From the NCBI GenBank assembly GCA_949126835.1, contig OX421500.1:29429991-29493990 (forward strand): DNA of 64,000 bases. The letters are read 5' to 3'. A model generated the notes under the pieces. That model was not told where the DNA came from. It searched no databases and saw only the letters and a list, made by a program, of their open reading frames with translations. Shown in pieces: positions 56,980-64,000 of this stretch. How positions within the stretch are numbered: the first letter of the stretch is position 1; every line of letters begins with the position of its first letter. Source of the stretch: Anisus vortex. Its lineage: Eukaryota; Mollusca; Gastropoda; Planorbidae. Both the position numbers and the translations under genes were made by a program.

Positions 56980-59158
56980 TCCCCCTCCTTCTAAAGTTTT
57001 ATAATTATTTCTTTTACATTTTACAATACTAAAAATGTTAATTTTAAGGAATAATTATAAAAGAAAATATTCCGGGGAAAACAATACAGTTCAATTGGCT
57101 ATCCCAATAATTCAATCGAACTGATAATAATAACCTATAATATATGCAATATGAGTTCATCTTATCAAATGGCTTAACTATAGTCATTCAATCATTCAAT
57201 TTTTAATTCAAAACAATGGACAACTAAATTGTTTATCTAAATCTTGTATACAAGAAAAATACATAATCATTCTTAATAGATATAATATAATACAAGTTAA
57301 TAATTTCTATTACATTGAACATTCCCCTGTAATAAAAACTCTCTCGTCCATTTAATTATAAACTAATATCTTTTACAATTTGTAATTATACAACAAAAGA
57401 AAAAATCACTTAATGTTTATCCAGACACGACTTATTTTTTTTTTCATAAGGAGAAAAAACTCGCTCTTGATGAAAAAATACTACTAGGCTTGACCTAATT
57501 ACACAACAACACGATCATTGTCTCGACAGTATTTTTTTTCAGCCTGTAGGCTTGGACAACATTAGACAACTGTCGGTGACGCGACCCAAAATGTAGGTCA
57601 ATTCCGCCTTTCTCTCTCTCTCTCTCTCTCTTTTTCCTCTCTCATTCCCAATTGATTCTAACAATATTGACATTGCTATGCAAATTTTTACCTCATCACC
57701 GCTTAGGTCAAAATCTCTACGCGACCAAAACGTTATCTTGACTAAATGAGCATGATTTAACAACCATTATCTCAAAATTAAATTCATTCATGTTAGTTTA
57801 AGGAAATTAAACATAGTCTGTTCCAGAATTAAAATAGTTTATAGACAATTTCATTAAAAATATTTCAATTTCTCATTTTACCATGACCTTTCGACGTCAT
57901 TATTTTCTTTTTAAAAGAGTTCACATTGAAACATTCTATCTTTCGTGCAGACATGGATTTACTTGAAACAAATTGGGTTAATTTACTTAATTAACTATCA
58001 ATCAAAGCAGATTATATTATCTTCATACAATCTTAGTACTACACAGTAAGTACTTATTTTCTTTAGATTACATCAAAGACATTTCAAATACAATATTATT
58101 GAAGTACAAAAGATAAAAGATTAGAATTTAAAGAGCATAGACTATATTTTTTTCAGACAGAAATCAATTTAACAATTTTTACAAAACAATTTCTGGTCTG
58201 AATGGTTCCATCTCCCAGCTTTTCAGTTATGGTAAGGTTGGAATCCATTGCTCTTTTCCATGTTCCACAAAGGTTTTATTCATTATTCATAGATTCTAGG
58301 TTCTCCTGTTCCTCACAGTGTTCAGGTCTACCCAATCTTTTGATTGTCGGTACAATTCATTCAATCTATTTTAACTAATACAGAAAAAAAATAGATTAGT
58401 TTTACAATCTTGACATGAAATCCTTAATTAATAATACATTAGTTGAACATTGGTGTGTCAACATTATAAATTCTCAACCATGACATTCTCAATCATTCTG
58501 GTTTACAGTGTCAAATCAGTGGCACATATCCTAAATTTATACAAACAAGGATACAAAGTTTTATTAGTTTCTACTTTTGGTCTGCTTTTCATGTAACAGT
58601 ATCCTAAAAGTGAAAAATCATATATAATACATTTCTTGGAATTCTTGTTAGTCATAGTTCTGCCTTGCTGCAACATTTTTTTTACCCTTCTTTATCATAC
58701 ATTCAATGATAATAGAACAAATGAATAAATTCACATAGTAGAAATTTGCATCTTGACTCAGTGCAATTATTTCAACAACAGTACATGATAAAATAAATTT
58801 CCATAGTACAATAAAAAACATTTCTCAATACTTTAGTGATAGAAAAATTCTCTTTTCTCAAAACCATTTACATCTTCTTCAATCAAATTATCCTCTCTGC
58901 CAAATGTTTCAATTATCATTTCCAGAGATTCTCAAACACATCTTATAATCAGTCCACATTTATAATGTCCTCTGATTTAGAAACCAATTCTGCGGATAAA
59001 ACTGATCTTTTTCTCTTATAGCAATTATTTTAAATGCTCAACCTAACAAGTTTGTTTAGAAATATCACACTATAATGATATTTACTCTAACAATACTTTT
59101 ACTCATTCCTTTTTCTTCACAAGTAAGGGATTTAGTTTTAAAATAGTAAGTTTGGTAA
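56980..59158. other. non-coding 3' region of element C
   Basis: About 2.2 kb without supportable coding sequence in either strand; includes a CT microsatellite (about 57610-57640). It occupies the position where RT and RNase H lie in element B, but no RT motif is found. Confidence 0.7.
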
Positions 59159-61903
59159 CTAACTATCAGTGAATTTGTCATTCAATTCATCCTGTACTCC
59201 AGGCATAAATTTTACAAATAAGAGTAACAATGTTAACAACATCCAGCTTATTCCAATTGTTTTCAGAAGGTAAGGCTTTATCATTTTCAAATGATATAAT
59301 ATTTTTGCCTTTCTTTCATCACACAACAATGGCATCTGCATGTGAGCAGTGTACAATTTTTTTCTAACAAAAACAGTTATGTCAGACAAAAAAATTATGT
59401 ACTTATCTAGGTACTTGATCAGCCCAAGGAGGTCCAATTCGGTTGGCCATTCCTCTTGAAGTATTTTGAGTGGTCCTTGGACAGTGGGTCCAAAGATTGG
59501 TCCATAGGCTCCTCGACTTTCCGGATAGGATTCAGTTGACATCTCCTGCTCCAGGCATAAGTTCTTTAGTACTGGATTGAAGAGTTCCGAGGCGAAGTTG
59601 GTCCTTCGATCTGTCGGTATGGATTTTGGTAACCCATAGCTTTTGATAGTTTCGGTCCAGCTCTCCGCACTCGTTTCTTCAGTGATGCTCCTCAAATCTT
59701 CATCTGTACCGGCAACTGCAGGTTTGCATTGTTGTTTGTTCATGCTGTGGTCTATCTGTTCACAGACATCAGTAGTAGGAGTTTCTTCCTCGTCGACAGC
59801 TTTCTCATGTAGCTGTAGCAACTCTGGGTCTACTTTCTGCTCAGCAATCAATTCATTTTGTGATGACTTCTTTGATTGTTCATTTCCTTTCGGACAATCT
59901 TCAATCATGGAGAAAATAGTAGTATCAAGTTCCACTTCTTCTTCCTCTTTCTTCTCTCGTGGGAGAATTTCTTCTTTCTTTTCCTTTTCTTGTGAGAGAA
60001 TTTCTTCTTTCTTTTTCTGTGGTGTCATACCATTTATGACATCACCTACAGGATAAAGTTCTTTTTCTTTTCCTGTCTCCACAATAGGACTAGGGTCGGG
60101 ATTTTCCTTCACAATCAGTTCAGGTCTCACCCTCCCTTTCGCCAAATCATTTGCTAGGATAACGGATATGCCCTCAACAGGAAGTTTTGATATTACTCCA
60201 ACTGTCACATATCCTGTCACCAAGTCAGATGCGAGGTATATCCTATGTAGAGGTATTTCTTCTTTCCATTCAAAACCTCTCAATAGGACAGTCTGTCCTG
60301 TCAATGTATTCACATTCAATGGTAATACATCCTTAAGCAGCAGTGTTAATGATGCTCCTGTGTCTCGTAATATGTTTACGGACCTCAGTGGTCTTTCCTT
60401 TTGTAAGGCCACACAACCTTCACTAATGAACGGTTGAAAACTGCACAGGGTCTCTGTGTCAATTTTATTCTTCCCTTGACCATGACTTTCGGGTGTTGTT
60501 TCATCTTTCGATGACTTCAGACTCTTGTTCGAGTCAAAAATACTTTGGTCTACTTTTTCGTCTCTGTGGACTTGGACAATTAATCCAATAGTAGCCATTC
60601 TGTATTTATAATCAGGATATTTATCCTCATTATCTTCAGTTGTAGATTTCTCTACCTTCTGACTTTTGCTCTCAGGCAAATCCACCCTCAGTGTTTCTGG
60701 TTTAGAAGAATCTTTCTTCGAATTCAGTTCGTTTGTATTTTCGCTTTCTTGTACCTTTTGTTTTGGTTTATGGCTAGCGCACATTACTACTTTATTAGGT
60801 CTTTTGTCGCTTCGTATACTCCAACAGTCTTCAATGCTATGTCCTGTTCTTTTACAAAAAGTACATTGGACGTTTTTGTTGACAGGTTTCTTATTCACAT
60901 CATTTTGTTTCACAAAATGCTCTTTTTCACGATGTTTTTGTGGTGTGTTTTCTGCTTGCCGTTGTGCCCTATTAAAATTCTTTTCACCAGCTGTCCTATG
61001 ACACAATGTGTACTGTTCCGCTAAATCAGCAGCCTTATGTGGGTCAGTGATATCACGCTCGGATAAATACATTCTTATATCCGGCCTCACTTTGTTTATA
61101 AAATCCTCTAACAGAATGATATCTTTCATTTCTTTTAATGTGGAGATATTTCTGGATTTTATCCACTGATCCATTAACTTTTCTTCTGCTCTAAGGAAGT
61201 CTAAGTGTGTTTGGTAAGGGGACATTGTGTACTGACGGAACCTTTTCCGATAACTTTCAGGTATTTGGTTATAGGCTTTTAGTACAGTGTCTTTAATGAC
61301 TTCATAATCATTTAAATGCTCCTCTTTTAACAATAGAACACAATCTCTTGCCCTTCCCTGAGTAAAAGCTGTTCTGACTAATATTCCCCATTTATCTTCT
61401 GGGAACTTGAAATCTCTGCAAGAAATCTCAAAGGTCTGGAAGAAATTAGCTATTTCACTTTCTTTATCAATGTAAGTAGGGACTAGCTTTTTCCATCTGG
61501 CCATCTCTACATCATTATGAGATTCTTTTTTAGTAGCTCCTATCTTTGCTAGTTCTATTCTTTCCTGACTTTCTCTTTGACTTTTCTTATCTCTTTCCTG
61601 ACTTTCTATTTCTAGACGTCTTTGTTCCATCTCAAGCCGTTTTTCTTCCATTTCAAGCCGTTTCATTTCTAGTTGAAATCGGAACTGTTCAGACATCTGA
61701 CCTTCAACTTGATATCCCTCCGCGCTTGATTCTACTTTCAACTTTCCACTCGCAATCAACACATCTTTTATCTGCTGTGTCAACACAGTTCTGGATGGTG
61801 TAGTCTCCGTAACTTCTATCTTTAAGATCTCAGCGATCTCTTTTAACTTCTTTATTGATAAAGTTTTCAGAACCTCTTCTTCTGGATTTTCAATAAATTC
61901 CAT
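59159..61903 (-). CDS. gag-protease-integrase relic fusion of element C (914 aa)
   Basis: Starts MEFIENPEEEVLKTLSIKKL. Residues about 10-50 resemble a SAP-like fold; 75-125 form a Glu/Arg-rich coiled coil (RLEMEEKRLEMEQRRLEIE); 130-300 are capsid-like (VPTYIDKESEIANFFQTFEI); a CCHC knuckle CTFCKRTGHSIEDC is at about 351. Protease has ILRDTGASLTLLL (about 514) and SVILANDLAKGRV. After a Lys/Glu-rich spacer, 750-877 is an integrase relic: YGLPKSIPTDRRTNF keeps one catalytic Asp, but the first Asp and the catalytic Glu (YPESRGAYGPIFG) are missing, as is the HHCC domain. The C-terminus continues KMIKPYLL into a hydrophobic stretch WMLLTLLLLFVKF that could span a membrane. The ORF is complete and uninterrupted, so it is probably expressed; DNA joining must be supplied in trans (inference). 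Confidence 0.9.
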   Translation of the reverse strand: MEFIENPEEEVLKTLSIKKLKEIAEILKIEVTETTPSRTVLTQQIKDVLIASGKLKVESSAEGYQVEGQMSEQFRFQLEMKRLEMEEKRLEMEQRRLEIESQERDKKSQRESQERIELAKIGATKKESHNDVEMARWKKLVPTYIDKESEIANFFQTFEISCRDFKFPEDKWGILVRTAFTQGRARDCVLLLKEEHLNDYEVIKDTVLKAYNQIPESYRKRFRQYTMSPYQTHLDFLRAEEKLMDQWIKSRNISTLKEMKDIILLEDFINKVRPDIRMYLSERDITDPHKAADLAEQYTLCHRTAGEKNFNRAQRQAENTPQKHREKEHFVKQNDVNKKPVNKNVQCTFCKRTGHSIEDCWSIRSDKRPNKVVMCASHKPKQKVQESENTNELNSKKDSSKPETLRVDLPESKSQKVEKSTTEDNEDKYPDYKYRMATIGLIVQVHRDEKVDQSIFDSNKSLKSSKDETTPESHGQGKNKIDTETLCSFQPFISEGCVALQKERPLRSVNILRDTGASLTLLLKDVLPLNVNTLTGQTVLLRGFEWKEEIPLHRIYLASDLVTGYVTVGVISKLPVEGISVILANDLAKGRVRPELIVKENPDPSPIVETGKEKELYPVGDVINGMTPQKKKEEILSQEKEKKEEILPREKKEEEEVELDTTIFSMIEDCPKGNEQSKKSSQNELIAEQKVDPELLQLHEKAVDEEETPTTDVCEQIDHSMNKQQCKPAVAGTDEDLRSITEETSAESWTETIKSYGLPKSIPTDRRTNFASELFNPVLKNLCLEQEMSTESYPESRGAYGPIFGPTVQGPLKILQEEWPTELDLLGLIKYLDKYIIFLSDITVFVRKKLYTAHMQMPLLCDERKAKILYHLKMIKPYLLKTIGISWMLLTLLLLFVKFMPGVQDELNDKFTDS

Positions 61904-62050
61904 TCTTTAGTTAAGAGATTTATAAAATAGTAAATTTCCAACTTTCGTTTTTCCAATCGGAAGAATGAATTCAGCGTTATTAGGCTTGCTCAGTAGGTCA
62001 CGGCTTTACACACAACACAACACAACTTGAATATATGCTTCACTATACAA

Positions 62051-62074
62051 CTATATCGGACGCAGCCCGCAAAT
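62051..62074 (-). promoter_or_regulatory. primer-binding region of element C
   Basis: The minus strand after the 5' LTR reads TTTGCGGGCTGCGTCCGATA, similar in position and pattern to TTTGGTGGTCTCGCCCGGTA of element A. It does not start with the usual TGG, so the primer tRNA or its pairing is uncertain. Confidence 0.5.
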
Positions 62075-62696
62075 TGTTATGCCCTTTAGATGATGACTAT
62101 TATTACGACTCGTTAAATCGGATTCAATGAATATAGTTGTATCTTTATTAGAAGTCTCTAGATTCTGCTAATCTGTAGCCCAAGCTAGGGGTTCCTTGAC
62201 TGACAGGTCTATGCAGCAATGTAGTTATATTCGTGATAATTATCTTCAACACCTTTCTCAACAATGATAGATCAAACAACTCCAGTTGTTGAATAAACAA
62301 TTTTATTTAAATTGTAGACTCAATATAAACGATCAATAAACTTCATCAACTGATGGCAACATAAGTTTCAATACAATGGCATATAATATACAAATGAATA
62401 TAGCGACTTCACTCGACAAACGTTTAAACTGAACTAACTTTAAGGAGGTCGGGACTTTTCAAAGAAAACTATCATTGAAGATTCTACAGGGTCTTAATAC
62501 GCATTTTAACCTCTTTCTCTATAATTACTACGATCCAGAATTATCCTCCAATTTCCACGGGATTTGAACGAATTATTTTATTTAAACTGCCCTCAGGGCA
62601 TAAAGGTCAAACCTTGGTCGCTTTGGACTCTGATACGCACTTGTTAAGAGGTCAATGCCTTACTACGTCATTCCTCTATGACCGATATTCGTAACA
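62075..62696 (-). repeat. 5' LTR of element C
   Basis: Pairs with 56358-56979, 2 differences in 622 bases. Confidence 0.96.
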
Positions 62697-63226
62697 CTGG
62701 TTACGGAATGTACAACATTTCCAGCGATATCATTTCCCAAAATGAGTGATATATTTTCATGTGGGAGAGTTTTACAAATAGCCACAACAATGGTCCCATT
62801 GAAGTAGGTACTCTTCAATTGAACTTGATGTAGAGGACATTTTACATTTTTCCTGACCACACCTTGTATAATAACATCTTGCCCAGTATAAGTCAATTGT
62901 GACGTTGGTACAGTGTTATTTAATAAGAGGGAGACCTCAGCTCCTGTGTCGCGAAGTATCCTTATTCTCTTTTCTTTAGTGACACCGTTTATATTTGATG
63001 ACACTATACCCTCATTAATGAAAGGTAAACAATTACTTGGCTTCATAGTAGCTTCTTGACTTTTGTCCAAGTTTTCTTTGTGAGAGGTAGGTTTTTCACT
63101 CACTAATATTTCATCTGTAGTGTTCTTATCACAACTCAGATTTGAATTATTGAATACCATGGTTGTCACTGTGGAAACTTTTCCTGGCTTCAAATTCATT
63201 TGGATACTGGTTTCTAGACAGTTCAT
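62697..63226 (-). CDS. protease of element B, interrupted by element C
   Basis: Active site RILRDTGAEVSLLL and second block SLILGNDIAGNVV near the insertion point. Overlaps the end of gag by 80 bases (63147-63226) in the +1 frame relative to gag. The reading frame runs on in phase at 56357 once C and one copy of its 4-bp duplication are discounted. The last residues before the stop at 62663 come from the LTR of C. Confidence 0.88.
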
Positions 63227-64000
63227 TTGTACTATTACCTAGTTCCTTTGTTTGTGATTTAACCTCTTTACTCACATTCTTGCCACTTTTCCTTTCAGTC
63301 ACTGCTGCATAAGATAGAATAACCTTACTGTTTTTCTTATCTATATTCTTGTTCAATAGAAAACACTTTTCCCTTGTATGACCAACTTTCTTACAGTGGT
63401 TACAAACGGGTTTGGAATTCATTAAACTTTCTTTGCTCTGATCTTTGTGCCTGTTTTTATTATACTCAACTAGATTTGATTGTTTCTTATCTATTTTTGA
63501 TTCCTGATCTTTCTGTTTATTTTTATCAAAGGTAGAAAATCTACTGCTGGTATGAATTACTAAATATTCGTCTGCCTTCACAGCGGCTTCTTTAACTTGT
63601 TCAATATTACGGTCTGCTAGGTGTATTCTGACATCTGATCTAACATGGTTGTTAAATTCCTCCATTAATATTAGATTTGCCAATTTCTCATAGTCCTTGT
63701 CTACATTCTTAGACCTGACCCATCTTTCGAAATGTTTCTTCTTTTGCCTCAAGAAATCTACATGCGATTGTTCATGTTCCTTCTTCGATTCTCTAAACAC
63801 TTTCCTGTACCTTTCCGGAGTTAAAGCAAAACTTAACAAGACCCTGTTCTTAATCAACTCATAGTCGTACAGTTCCTCTTGTGTTAAACTCAGTACTACA
63901 TCTAATGCTTTCCCTTTGTTTAACGCAGAGCGTAAAAGAATAGCCTTCTTTCCTTCCGGGAATTGATAATCAATAGCATTTTGCTCAAACATCATAAAGA
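63147..64000 (-). CDS. gag of element B, C-terminal part (runs off window)
   Basis: Open to the window edge. Capsid-type region (FEQNAIDYQFPEGKKAILLR, LSLTQEELYDYELIKNRVLL, HVDFLRQKKKHFERW) closely related to element A gag, then a Lys/Ser/Asn-rich linker and CCHC knuckle CNHCKKVGHTREKC. Ends in GIQ and a stop at 63147 after overlapping protease. Confidence 0.9.
   Translation of the reverse strand, partial: FMMFEQNAIDYQFPEGKKAILLRSALNKGKALDVVLSLTQEELYDYELIKNRVLLSFALTPERYRKVFRESKKEHEQSHVDFLRQKKKHFERWVRSKNVDKDYEKLANLILMEEFNNHVRSDVRIHLADRNIEQVKEAAVKADEYLVIHTSSRFSTFDKNKQKDQESKIDKKQSNLVEYNKNRHKDQSKESLMNSKPVCNHCKKVGHTREKCFLLNKNIDKKNSKVILSYAAVTERKSGKNVSKEVKSQTKELGNSTNELSRNQYPNEFEARKSFHSDNHGIQ

Larger units (their letters stand above)
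56358..62696 (-). mobile_element. element C: young non-autonomous LTR element nested in element B
   Basis: LTRs 56358-56979 and 62075-62696, both 622 bp, differ at only two positions (56537 region A/C and one C/T). TG...CA ends with TGTTA/TAACA inverted termini. Four-base target duplication CTGG (56354-56357, 62697-62700). One 914-residue frame without stops; no RT or RNase H. Leader only 171 bp, 3' non-coding region about 2.2 kb. The insertion falls within the protease of B. Confidence 0.95.
53383..64000 (-). mobile_element. element B: Gmr1-like Ty3/gypsy element, split by element C
   Basis: Minus strand. Gag and the first part of PR lie at 62697-64000; IN, RT and RNase H lie at 53383-56357. 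Element C with its CTGG duplication occupies 56358-62696. IN upstream of RT in one frame is clear. The 5' LTR and start of gag are beyond the right edge. Confidence 0.9.

Noticed and set aside
57539..57763. Open frame with Arg/Glu repeats in element C
   Set aside because: Comes from a CT/GA microsatellite in the 3' non-coding region of element C.
59643..61803. Plus-strand open frames across element C (137, 111, 91, 89, 85 codons)
   Set aside because: Antisense shadows of the 914-residue minus-strand frame.

Overview
The window looks like AT-rich nuclear DNA from a gastropod mollusc (inference). The reasons are degenerate chemosensory-type G-protein-coupled receptors, tRNA-derived SINEs, CR1/L2-like and other non-LTR retrotransposon fragments, Ty3/gypsy-class LTR elements, hAT termini and many TA/GA microsatellites and minisatellites. 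I found no intact host gene, tRNA or rRNA gene, and no bacterial-type operon or CRISPR array. Nearly all recognisable coding sequence belongs to mobile elements; the only host-like genes are broken receptor genes.

Layout. 1-5.5 kb: AT-rich DNA with a candidate MITE (885-1475), an eroded reverse transcriptase (RT) fragment (3121-3500), a perfect 149-bp palindrome (3523-3671) and a 5'-truncated non-LTR element (4098-5458). 5.7-7.2 kb: a 50-bp minisatellite split by a second non-LTR 3' fragment. 7243-14856: a complete LTR element on the minus strand with near-identical LTRs and a catct target duplication; it encodes gag, protease (PR) and integrase (IN) but no RT. 16.6-17.6 kb: a receptor pseudogene. 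18.6-24.8 kb: two tandem copies of a 3.1-kb unit made largely of repeat fragments. 26.2-31.7 kb: a duplicated segment, a 37-bp minisatellite, a receptor remnant and a nearly full-length receptor pseudogene. 33.1-34.0 kb: internally duplicated non-LTR 3' fragment. 35.3-35.9 kb: hAT transposase fragment. 36455-41066: element A, a gypsy-class element with IN upstream of RT. 43-48.2 kb: three SINE copies and a solo LTR of element A's family. 53.4-64 kb: element B (minus strand, same IN-before-RT order, running off the right edge), split inside its protease by element C (56358-62696).

How the parts fit. A, B and C share gag and PR architecture and resemble the Gmr1-like group of Ty3/gypsy elements, in which integrase precedes RT. 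A has lost most of RT/RNase H by deletion. B has a full RT but is split by C. C keeps one intact gag-PR reading frame fused to a catalytically dead integrase relic and has LTRs differing at 2 of 622 positions, so it looks like a recently moved, non-autonomous relative. Together with the RT-less element at 7.2-14.9 kb, the window holds two recently inserted LTR elements that must have borrowed RT from elsewhere (inference). The two receptor loci indicate a decaying, tandemly duplicated receptor family.
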